Part shown: in pieces, positions 15,825 through 23,375 of the stretch | Layout of the letters: each line of letters opens with the position of its first letter | How positions within the stretch are numbered: the first letter of the stretch is position 1 | Source of the DNA: JAHFDS01 sp964593795 | GTDB lineage: Bacteria > Myxococcota_A > Polyangia > JAHFDS01 | DNA length: 64,000 nucleotides | Direction: 5' to 3' | NCBI GenBank assembly: GCA_964593795.1 | Contig: CAZQJC010000296.1 | Location: 26,545-90,544 of the forward strand | Translations under genes and position numbers: made by a program | The notes under the pieces: generated by a model | What the model was told of the DNA's origin: nothing | The model's input: the letters and a program-made list of their open reading frames with translations, nothing else | The model's database searches: none

Positions 15825-17345
15825 ATGACCTCCTCGAAGATCCTCGCGCTGGACGACCTGGCCCAGACGCTCGCTCGGGCCCGGTCGCTCGGCAGGCGCA
15901 TCGTCCATTGCCACGGCGTCTTCGACCTCCTGCACATCGGCCACATCCGCCACCTCGAGAAGGCGCGCGCGCTAGGAGACCTGCTCGTGGTGACGGTGAC
16001 GCCGGACCCGTTCGTCAACAAGGGTCCGCACCGCCCGGCCTTCTCCCACCAGCTGCGGGCCGAGGCCCTGGCGGCGCTCGGGTTCGTCGACTACGTCGCC
16101 GTGAATCAATGGCCGAGCGCGGTCGAGGCGATCACGCTCTTGCGCCCGCACCTCTACGTCAAGGGAAGTGACTACGCGGACGCGTCGAAGGACCACACCG
16201 GTGGGATCACGCTCGAGCGCGACGCCGTCCGATCGGTCGGCGGGGAGCTCGTCTTCACCGACGAGATCAGCTTCAGCTCGTCCAGCCTGCTCAACCGCCA
16301 CTTCTCGCCGTTCAAGCCCGAGGTGGCCGAATACCTGCGCGGCTTCGCGGGTCGGTTCCCACCGGCCGACGCCATTGCCCTCTTGCAGCGCGCGGCGCAC
16401 CTCAAGGTCCTCGTCGTCGGCGAGACGATCGTGGACGAATACCAGTACTGTCAGGCCATCGGGAAGTCGGCCAAGGACCCGACGCTCGTGGTCAAGAAGC
16501 TCTCGGAGGAGCGCTTCGCGGGCGGGATCCTCGCGGTCTGCAACAACGTCGCGAACTTCGCGGACGACGTCGGCCTCGTTTCGTTCATGGGTGGGGAGCC
16601 GGCCCTGCAGGAGTTCGTTCGCGCGCGGCTGCCAGCGCGGGTCGAGAAGATCCTGCTCCCCGCGCGCAGCGGCACGACGCTGGTCAAGCGGCGCTTCGTC
16701 GACCAGTACTTCTTCGCGAAGCTCTTCGAGGTCTACGAGTCGAGCGACTGCCTCGACGCGGCGGATGGTGAGGTGCTCTGTCGGACGCTCGAGGAGGTCT
16801 TGCCACGCTACGACGTCGTGGTCGTCTTCGACTTCGGGCATGGCATGATGACGGAACAGGCCATCGAGCTCGTGTGCTCGAGGTCGAAGTTCCTGGCCGT
16901 CAACACGCAATCGAACGCGGGGAACCTGGGCTTCAACACCATCTCGCGCTACCCGCGCGCGGACTACGTGTGCATCGCGGAGCACGAGCTGCGGCTCGAG
17001 GCGAGGAACCGTCGGGGCGATCTCCGCGACCTCATGACCAAGGTCTCGCGCATCCTCCACTGCCCACGCGTCGTGTGCACCCGCGGCGCGAACGGCGCGC
17101 TGTCATACGCAGACGGGGAGGGCTTCGTCGAGGTGCCCGCGCTGGCCGGGCACGTGGTCGATCGGCTCGGCGCGGGCGACGCCTTCCTGTCGGTGACCGC
17201 GCTGCTGGCGGCGCAGGGCGCACCCCAGGAGCTGGTCGCCTTCATCGGCAACGTCGTCGGCGCGCAGGCCGTCGCGACCGTCGCCCACCGCAGCTCGATC
17301 GAGAAGGCGCCCTTGTTCAAGCACATCGAGACGCTCCTCCGGTGA
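15825..17345 (+). CDS. Bifunctional nucleotidyltransferase-PfkB kinase, HldE-like with reversed domains
   Basis: The 506-residue protein starts with a nucleotidyltransferase domain (GVFDLLHIGHIRHLEKA, about 25-50; VKGSDY near 113) and continues with a PfkB/ribokinase-type sugar kinase (about 190-506) ending in DRLGAGDAFL, which holds the catalytic Asp. E. coli HldE carries the kinase first and the nucleotidyltransferase second, so the order is reversed here. By homology it would phosphorylate heptose 7-phosphate at C1 and then couple heptose 1-phosphate to a nucleotide; the base is not certain. It is coupled to the gmhA-like gene by a GTGA overlap. Confidence 0.88.
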   Translation: MTSSKILALDDLAQTLARARSLGRRIVHCHGVFDLLHIGHIRHLEKARALGDLLVVTVTPDPFVNKGPHRPAFSHQLRAEALAALGFVDYVAVNQWPSAVEAITLLRPHLYVKGSDYADASKDHTGGITLERDAVRSVGGELVFTDEISFSSSSLLNRHFSPFKPEVAEYLRGFAGRFPPADAIALLQRAAHLKVLVVGETIVDEYQYCQAIGKSAKDPTLVVKKLSEERFAGGILAVCNNVANFADDVGLVSFMGGEPALQEFVRARLPARVEKILLPARSGTTLVKRRFVDQYFFAKLFEVYESSDCLDAADGEVLCRTLEEVLPRYDVVVVFDFGHGMMTEQAIELVCSRSKFLAVNTQSNAGNLGFNTISRYPRADYVCIAEHELRLEARNRRGDLRDLMTKVSRILHCPRVVCTRGANGALSYADGEGFVEVPALAGHVVDRLGAGDAFLSVTALLAAQGAPQELVAFIGNVVGAQAVATVAHRSSIEKAPLFKHIETLLR

Positions 17346-17968
17346 CCAGCAAGAGCGGCATCCCGAGCTGGCAGCGCTGGGTCCAGCGGCAGCACGAGGC
17401 GCTGCGGGACATCTCCTTCCACGCGCGATCGCCGGCCGAGATCGGCAGCAAGCGTGGCTTCGAGCGCTGGCGCAGCCTCACCGAGCGGCTGCGCAAGGCC
17501 GCGGGGACGATCTTCCTCGTGGGCAACGGGGCAAGCGCGTCGATGGCGAGCCACCTCGCCGCGGACCTCGCCAAGAACGCGCTCCTGCACACGCAGGTGT
17601 TCTCCGACCTGTCCCTCATCACGGCGATCTCGAACGACATGGGCTACGAGCACGTCTTCTCGGAGCCGCTGCTCCGGCGTGGGCGCCGGGGCGACATGCT
17701 CGTGGCGATTTCGAGCTCGGGCCGCTCGCCGAACGTGCTCGCTGCGGCCCGCGTCGCGCGCGAGCTCAAGATGAAGGTGATCACCCTGACCGCCATGCGG
17801 CCCGACAACCCGCTGCGCGCCCTGGGCGACCTCAACGCCTACGTTGCGGTCGGCAACTACGGCGAGGCGGAGACGTGTCACGCCGCGGTGCTCCATCACT
17901 GGATGGACCTCGTGGAAGTGTCCCGGCCTCTGGCGAGCACGCGCGCACCGCGCAAGGGTCCGCGTTGA
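17342..17968 (+). CDS. gmhA: SIS-domain phosphosugar isomerase, GmhA-like
   Basis: This 208-residue SIS protein has FLVGNGASASMASHLA, SNDMGYEHVF, VAISSSGRSPNV and a C-terminal HAAVLHHWMDLV helix, in the order seen in sedoheptulose 7-phosphate isomerase. It would convert sedoheptulose 7-phosphate to heptose 7-phosphate. The start GTG overlaps the upstream stop by 4 bases, and its TGA overlaps the TTG of the transketolase subunit gene. A few catalytic His positions differ from E. coli GmhA by eye, so another ketose phosphate is possible. Confidence 0.8.
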   Translation: MTSKSGIPSWQRWVQRQHEALRDISFHARSPAEIGSKRGFERWRSLTERLRKAAGTIFLVGNGASASMASHLAADLAKNALLHTQVFSDLSLITAISNDMGYEHVFSEPLLRRGRRGDMLVAISSSGRSPNVLAAARVARELKMKVITLTAMRPDNPLRALGDLNAYVAVGNYGEAETCHAAVLHHWMDLVEVSRPLASTRAPRKGPR

Positions 17969-18801
17969 GCACGGCCGCCGGACCGACGGGCGAGGAGCTG
18001 CGCCGGATCGCCCGCCGTATCAGGGTCTCGGTCGTCGAGATGTCCCACCGCTCGGGCGCGCCGCACCTCGGCTCTTCGCTGAGCTGCGTCGACGTGCTCG
18101 TGGCCGCCTACTTCGGCGCGTTCCGCCTCGACCCGGCCCAAGCGCAGCAGCCGGACCGGGACCGCTTCATCCTGTCGAAGGGTCACGGCGCCGCGGCGCT
18201 CTACGCCACGCTCGCCCATCGGGGCCACTTCGCCCTCGACTGGCTCGAGACCTACGCGACCGACGGTGACCGCCTGGCCGAGCACCCCGGCCCGGAGTGC
18301 GCACCGGGCGTGGAGGCGGCCACCGGCTCGCTCGGACATGGCCTCGGGCTCGGCTCGGGCATGGCGCTGGCGGCCCGGATCACCGGCCGTGACTACCGCG
18401 TCGGTGTGCTCCTCAGCGACGGCGAGTGCAACGAGGGCTCGACCTGGGAGGCGGCGATGTTCGCGCCGGCGCGCAGGCTCGACAACCTGGTGGTCGTGGT
18501 CGATCACAACAAGTGGCAGGCCACGGGCCGCACCGCCGACGTGCTGGCGCTCGAGCCGCTGCGCGCCAAGTGGGAGGCGTTCGGCTGGGAGGCCGAGGAC
18601 ATCGACGGACACGACCTCGACGCGCTCGTGCAGTCGATGCGACGCGGCGGCCGGAGCAACCGCCCCCTCGCTCTCGTCGCGCACACCACGAAGGGCAAGG
18701 GCGTGTCGTTCATGGAGGATGACAACAACTGGCACTACCGCATCCCGACCGCGGAGGAAGTCGAGCGCGCGCGCGGCGAGCTCGAAGCGGGCGGCCCATG
18801 A
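17965..18801 (+). CDS. Transketolase N-terminal subunit (thiamine-diphosphate-binding)
   Basis: This is a 278-residue half-transketolase. It has SHRSGAPHLGSSLSCVD near residue 30, SKGHGAAALYA, GSLGHGLGLGSGMA and GDGECNEG-type LSDGECNEGSTWEA, followed by VVVDHNKWQ, the diphosphate and metal site. The start is TTG in a TTGA overlap with the isomerase gene. Together with the next gene it forms a split transketolase that can make sedoheptulose 7-phosphate, the substrate of the GmhA-like enzyme upstream. Confidence 0.92.
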   Translation: MSTAAGPTGEELRRIARRIRVSVVEMSHRSGAPHLGSSLSCVDVLVAAYFGAFRLDPAQAQQPDRDRFILSKGHGAAALYATLAHRGHFALDWLETYATDGDRLAEHPGPECAPGVEAATGSLGHGLGLGSGMALAARITGRDYRVGVLLSDGECNEGSTWEAAMFAPARRLDNLVVVVDHNKWQATGRTADVLALEPLRAKWEAFGWEAEDIDGHDLDALVQSMRRGGRSNRPLALVAHTTKGKGVSFMEDDNNWHYRIPTAEEVERARGELEAGGP

Positions 18802-19727
18802 GAGATGCATTCGCCCGCTGCATCACGCAGCTCGCGGACGAAGACGAGCGGGTCGTCCTGCTCTCGGGGGACATCGGCAACCGGCTCTTCGACCAGTTCC
18901 GCGCGCGCCACCCGAAGCGCTTCTACAACTGCGGCGTGGCCGAGGCGAACATGACGAGCGTGGCGGCAGGGCTCGCGCTCTGCGGCCTCCGTCCCGTCAC
19001 CTACACGATCGCCGCGTTCAACACGGTTCGCTGCCTCGAGCAGATCAAGATCGACCTCTGCTATCACCGCGCGCCCGTGGTCGTGGTCGGGACCGGCGCG
19101 GGGCTCTCGTACGCGAACCTCGGCGCGACGCACTTCTCGTGCGAGGACCTCGCGCAGCTGCGCACCCTGCCCGGCTTGACCGTCGTGTGCCCGGGCGACG
19201 CGCTCGAGGTCGGGCCGGCGCTCCGGGGCTGCCTCGCGGAGCCGGGGCCGAGCTACCTGCGGCTCGGCAAGAAGGGCGAGCCGCGCGTCCACGCGGAGCC
19301 GCCAGCGCTCGTCATCGGCAAGGCGCTCGTCGTTCGCCCAGGCGAGCGCGTGGCGCTCCTCGCCGCCGGGACGATGCTGGCCGTGGCGCGCGACGCCGCC
19401 GACCGGCTGGGCCAGAGCGGCGTTTCCGCCGCCGTCGTCAGCTGCCACACGGTTCGCCCGCTCGACCACGCCTTCCTGGCCGACGCGTTCGCGCGCTACG
19501 AGGTGGTGGCGACGCTCGAGGAGCACGGACGCGCCGGCGGCTTCGGCTCCGCGGTCGGGGAGTGGCTGCTCGAGCACGGCGGCACCGCCCACCTGATCTG
19601 CTTCGGGACGGACGGCACCTACCCGCACCACACAGGGAGCCAGGAGTTCATGCGTCAGCAATACGGCCTGACGGCCGAGTCGGTCAGTGCGCGCGTCGCG
19701 GCGTTGCTGCGCCGGAGCCCCGCTTGA
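18798..19727 (+). CDS. Transketolase C-terminal subunit
   Basis: The 309-residue partner carries the pyrimidine-binding half: NCGVAEANMTSVAAGLAL near residue 50 (with the Glu that activates thiamine diphosphate), YTIAAFNTVRCLEQIK, then the C-terminal domain with VSCHTVRPLD and EEHGRAGGFGSAV. It starts in an ATGA overlap with the N-terminal subunit and ends in a TTGA overlap with the dehydrogenase gene, so the five genes from 15825 are tightly coupled. Confidence 0.92.
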   Translation: MRDAFARCITQLADEDERVVLLSGDIGNRLFDQFRARHPKRFYNCGVAEANMTSVAAGLALCGLRPVTYTIAAFNTVRCLEQIKIDLCYHRAPVVVVGTGAGLSYANLGATHFSCEDLAQLRTLPGLTVVCPGDALEVGPALRGCLAEPGPSYLRLGKKGEPRVHAEPPALVIGKALVVRPGERVALLAAGTMLAVARDAADRLGQSGVSAAVVSCHTVRPLDHAFLADAFARYEVVATLEEHGRAGGFGSAVGEWLLEHGGTAHLICFGTDGTYPHHTGSQEFMRQQYGLTAESVSARVAALLRRSPA

Positions 19728-20764
19728 AGACCACCGCCGCGGTCCTCGTGGAGCTCGGGCGGCCGCTGGCCCTCGAGGAGCTCGAGATCCCGGCGCTCCG
19801 ACCGGGACAGGTGCTGGTCGAGCTCGCCTACTCGGGTGTCTGCCACACGCAGGTCCTCGAGTGGCGAGGGCACCGCGGCGAGGATCGGTTCCTGCCGCAC
19901 TGTCTCGGACACGAGGGCAGCGGCATTGTGCGGGAGATCGGCGCGGGGGTGACACGCGTCGGGCGCGACGATCGCGTCGTGTGCTCGTGGCTCAAGGCCT
20001 CGGGCGCGAACGTGCCCGGCACCGTCTATGCAGGTGGTGGACGCGGCGTCAATGCGGGCGCCATCACGACCTTCGGCCGGCTCATGGTGATGAGCGAGAA
20101 CCGCGTGACGCGTCTGCCAGCCGACATCGCCCTGCGCGACGCCGCGGCGCTCGGGTGTGCCGTGCCGACGGGCGCGGGCATGGTGGTCAACGTCGCCGGA
20201 GCGCGCCAGGGACAGAGCCTAGCCGTGTTCGGCGCGGGCGGCGTCGGGCTGTGCGCGCTGGCGACCGCCGCCGCCATCGGCTGCGCGCCGCTCATCGCGA
20301 TCGACATGCTGGAGAGCAAGCTGGCGGTGGCACGCCAGCTCGGCGCCACGCATTGCGTCCGCCCCGCCGACGAGGACCCGGTCGCAGCGGCAAGGCGCAT
20401 CTGCCCGGGCGGCGTCGACTTCGCGATCGAGGCGACCGGCGTCCCGGCCGTGATGTCGCAGGCGCTGGCGGCCGTGCGCGCGCAAGGTGGAATCGCCGTC
20501 GTGGCCGGCAATGCGCGTCACGGCGAGCGCCTGGCGCTCGACCCGGGTGAGCTCAACCAGGGCAAGCAGCTGCGCGGCACCTGGGGCGGTGACACCGATC
20601 CGGACCGCGACTTCCCGCGCTATTTCGAGCTGCTCGCGGCCGGGCGGCTCGCGGTCGGGTGGATGTTCCAGCGCACGTACGCGATCGAGGAGATCACCCG
20701 CGCGCTCGAGGACCTCGAGCGCGGCGACGTCGTGCGCCCCCTCATCCAGCTCGCGCCGGGCTGA
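19724..20764 (+). CDS. Zinc-dependent MDR alcohol dehydrogenase
   Basis: This 346-residue medium-chain dehydrogenase has the catalytic zinc motif SGVCHTQVLEWRG, GHEGSGIV and a Rossmann motif GAGGVGLCAL near residue 180. The structural zinc loop with four Cys seen in many liver-type enzymes is not evident; instead there is VCSWLKASGANVPGT. AIEEITRALEDLERG ends the domain in the usual way. TTG start in a TTGA overlap. It may oxidise or reduce a sugar or sugar alcohol in the heptose pathway; the substrate is unknown. Confidence 0.88.
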   Translation: MKTTAAVLVELGRPLALEELEIPALRPGQVLVELAYSGVCHTQVLEWRGHRGEDRFLPHCLGHEGSGIVREIGAGVTRVGRDDRVVCSWLKASGANVPGTVYAGGGRGVNAGAITTFGRLMVMSENRVTRLPADIALRDAAALGCAVPTGAGMVVNVAGARQGQSLAVFGAGGVGLCALATAAAIGCAPLIAIDMLESKLAVARQLGATHCVRPADEDPVAAARRICPGGVDFAIEATGVPAVMSQALAAVRAQGGIAVVAGNARHGERLALDPGELNQGKQLRGTWGGDTDPDRDFPRYFELLAAGRLAVGWMFQRTYAIEEITRALEDLERGDVVRPLIQLAPG

Positions 20765-20771
20765 CGGCGCG

Positions 20772-21374
20772 ATGCACCTCGGCGTGGATCTCGACAACAC
20801 GATCATCTGCTACGACGGCGTCTTCCACCGGGTGGCGCTCGACGAGGGGCTGATCCCGGCCTCGCTGCCCGCGCACAAGAACGCGGTGCGCGACCACCTC
20901 CGGGCCCGAGGGCTCGAGGACCGCTGGACGGAGCTGCAGGGCCTCGTCTACGGAGCCCGTCTCGACGAGGCAGCGCCGTTCCCGGGTGTCCGAGAGGCGC
21001 TGGCCCGGTGTCGCGGCGCGGGGATCGCCGTGTCGCTCGTGAGCCACCGGACGAGGACGCCTCATCGCGGCCCGCCTTACGACCTGCACTCCGCCGCGCG
21101 ACGCTGGCTCGAGGCGCACGGGCTCGTCGGCGAGGCCGCGCTCCTGCCCGACGCCATCCATCTGGAGGAGACCAAGGCGAGCAAGCTGGCGCGGATCGGC
21201 GCGGCGGGTTGCACGCATTTCCTCGACGATCTGCCGGAGATCCTGCTCGACCCCTCGTTTCCCCGGAGCGTCGCGGGCATCCTTTTCGACCCGACCGGCG
21301 CGGCGGGGGACACGGCCGGAATCCACCGGATCCGGGCGTGGCACGAGGTATTGCCCTTGGTCGGCATCCACTGA
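20772..21374 (+). CDS. HAD-superfamily hydrolase-like protein
   Basis: This 200-residue protein begins GVDLDNTIICYD (motif I with the Asp nucleophile), has VSLVSHRT (motif II), a Lys in ETKASKL and FLDDLPEIL (motif IV-like). This suggests a phosphatase acting on a small phosphorylated compound, perhaps a sugar phosphate. It starts 7 bases after the dehydrogenase stop in the same operon. Confidence 0.75.
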   Translation: MHLGVDLDNTIICYDGVFHRVALDEGLIPASLPAHKNAVRDHLRARGLEDRWTELQGLVYGARLDEAAPFPGVREALARCRGAGIAVSLVSHRTRTPHRGPPYDLHSAARRWLEAHGLVGEAALLPDAIHLEETKASKLARIGAAGCTHFLDDLPEILLDPSFPRSVAGILFDPTGAAGDTAGIHRIRAWHEVLPLVGIH

Positions 21375-21391
21375 CCTGATCGGAGGAGGCA

Positions 21392-22057
21392 TTGGCCTAC
21401 GTCGATTTCATGTCCGTCCTTCATCGTCAGACGTCCCGCGACTACCTCGCGCGCGTCAACGAGTTCCCGAAGGCGGAGGCCGCGAAGCTCGCGAAGCGCT
21501 TCGACTTCGACTACTGGGACGGCGACCGCCGCATCTGCTACGGCGGCTACCGCTACGTGCCGGGCCGCTGGAAGAAGGTGACCGACCTGATGGCGGCGCA
21601 CTACGGCCTCAAGTCGGGAGACCGCGTGCTCGACGTCGGGTGCGGCAAGGGCTACATGCTCCACGACCTCACGCTGTCGGTGCCGGGGATCGAGGTCGTC
21701 GGCCTCGACGTGTCGCGCTACGCCATCTCCCACGGCAAGGAGGAGGTGCGCCCGCGGCTCGTCCAGGGCTCCGCGGCGGCGCTGCCGTTCGCCGACGACA
21801 GCTTCGACCTCGTCGTGAGCATCACGACGCTCCACAACCTGCACAATTACGACCTCGAGTGCGCATTGCGCGAGGTGCAACGGGTTTCACGCCGGCACAA
21901 GTACGTCTGTGTGGAGTCGTACCGGACCGAGGAGGAGAAGGCGAACCTGCTCTACTGGCAGGTGACCTGCGAAGCGTTCTGCACGCCCAGGGAGTGGGAC
22001 TGGTGGTTCCGGCACTGCGGCTACGACGGCGATCATTCGTTCATCTACTTCGAGTGA
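21392..22057 (+). CDS. Class I SAM-dependent methyltransferase
   Basis: The 221-residue protein has a Rossmann methyltransferase core: VLDVGCGKGYML near residue 75, VGLDVSRYA, LPFADDSFDLVVS. It starts at TTG preceded by GGAGGAGG. It closes the heptose operon and converges with the next gene, leaving only 3 bases between stops. It probably methylates a glycan residue or an intermediate; the acceptor is unknown. Confidence 0.85.
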   Translation: MAYVDFMSVLHRQTSRDYLARVNEFPKAEAAKLAKRFDFDYWDGDRRICYGGYRYVPGRWKKVTDLMAAHYGLKSGDRVLDVGCGKGYMLHDLTLSVPGIEVVGLDVSRYAISHGKEEVRPRLVQGSAAALPFADDSFDLVVSITTLHNLHNYDLECALREVQRVSRRHKYVCVESYRTEEEKANLLYWQVTCEAFCTPREWDWWFRHCGYDGDHSFIYFE

Positions 22058-22060
22058 GCG

Positions 22061-23374
22061 TCACAGGCGCGATTGCAGCTCCTCGTCGATCCGACGTGCG
22101 CGCACCGCGACGCTGTGATCCCGCAGCGTGCGGGCCTGCCCAGCGCGCGCGATGGCGGCGCGCTCGCCCTCGTGATCGAGCAGATAGCGCACCTTCTCGA
22201 CGCACTCGTCGAGTGAGCCATAGGTGACGACCTCGCGGTCCGGCTCGAAGAGGTCGCCGAGGTTGGAGGCGCGATCGGTGAGCAGGCAGGTCCCGGCGCC
22301 CGTGGCCTCGAACAGCCGGATGTTGCCGGCGAAGCCGCGCACTGTGTCGGTGTGCAGGTTGAACGTGATCCGCGAGCGGCGCAGGAGGCGGTAGAGGTCG
22401 AGCCCGAAGACCGGCTCTCCGCAGCGCCCGGGCAGCATCTCGCGCAGGGGACGCGCCGGCAGCCCGCGCGCGAGCGTGGCGATCCCTTCCCGCTCGGCCG
22501 CCCGCATCCGACGCTGATCGTCCAGGGCTTGCTCGACGACCACCTGGAGCCGCCGCCAGGGAGCCGTCAGCCGCAGGAGCCCTTGCAGCGCACGCGCATC
22601 GCCGTGCACGAGCGCCCTTCGCAGGCCCTGGCCGGCGCGGATCCGCGCGGCATCGAGCGGCCCGCTCGGCTTTTCGACGAGCTCGTCGATCCACAGCTGG
22701 AGCTGTGTCCGCTCCGCGAGGTCGAGCAGCGTCCAGAACCTCGACACGAGCCGCCAGCCGAAGCCGTAGCCGGTCGAGCCGGCGAACGTGAAGTCGAGGG
22801 GGGGCTCGGCGCCAGGCGGCCCCAGTCGATCGAGCACCCGCGCGTCGAAGGCGTGATAGAGGAGCGTCGCCCGGAGCCCCGCCTCCTCGTACCAGCGCAC
22901 CATGGGTGGGGTGCCCGCGAAGATCACGTCGAGGTCGCCGAGCTCGTGCTCGCCGCCCGCGGAGCCCTTGAAGGTTGCGACCAGGCGAAGGAACGGGAAT
23001 CGCTGCTTGAGCCCGCGGCGCACCTCGGGGCGAAGCGAGTACACGTCCTGGAGGAACAGCACGTCGGGGCGAACCACCTCGATCTGCGCGAGCATGATCT
23101 GCTCCTTCCAGCGCTCGCCGTCGCACGAGAGCCCGTGCTCCCGCGCCCAGGCCCGCTGCAGAGGCTCGAGGTCGTAAAGGACCTCGTGTGCGTCATGGCC
23201 CAGCTCGCGCATCGCGCTCGAGAACGAATCGCCATAGACCAGGCTTTCGCCGAAGACGTTGCGCAGCTGCTCGTCGTAAGGCCGCGACGCGAGATCCGGC
23301 CGACGCAGGTACGGCAGCCGCATGGCCGCCTCGTAATGGAGCCCGGCCAATCGGAGGATGCGGTAGTTGCGCAT
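22061..23374 (-). CDS. CgeB-like glycosyltransferase
   Basis: This 437-residue protein has an N-terminal half with VVRPDVLFLQDVYSL and a GT-B-type C-terminal half with RRSRITFNLHTDTVRGFAGN and RLFEATGAGTCLLTD, which is the pattern of CgeB/DUF3880 glycosyltransferases. The REVVTYGSLDECVEKV helix is also typical. It follows the AsnB-like gene with a 1-base gap, indicating an operon with 23376 and 25337. Confidence 0.82.
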   Translation of the reverse strand: MRNYRILRLAGLHYEAAMRLPYLRRPDLASRPYDEQLRNVFGESLVYGDSFSSAMRELGHDAHEVLYDLEPLQRAWAREHGLSCDGERWKEQIMLAQIEVVRPDVLFLQDVYSLRPEVRRGLKQRFPFLRLVATFKGSAGGEHELGDLDVIFAGTPPMVRWYEEAGLRATLLYHAFDARVLDRLGPPGAEPPLDFTFAGSTGYGFGWRLVSRFWTLLDLAERTQLQLWIDELVEKPSGPLDAARIRAGQGLRRALVHGDARALQGLLRLTAPWRRLQVVVEQALDDQRRMRAAEREGIATLARGLPARPLREMLPGRCGEPVFGLDLYRLLRRSRITFNLHTDTVRGFAGNIRLFEATGAGTCLLTDRASNLGDLFEPDREVVTYGSLDECVEKVRYLLDHEGERAAIARAGQARTLRDHSVAVRARRIDEELQSRL

Positions 23375-23375
23375 T

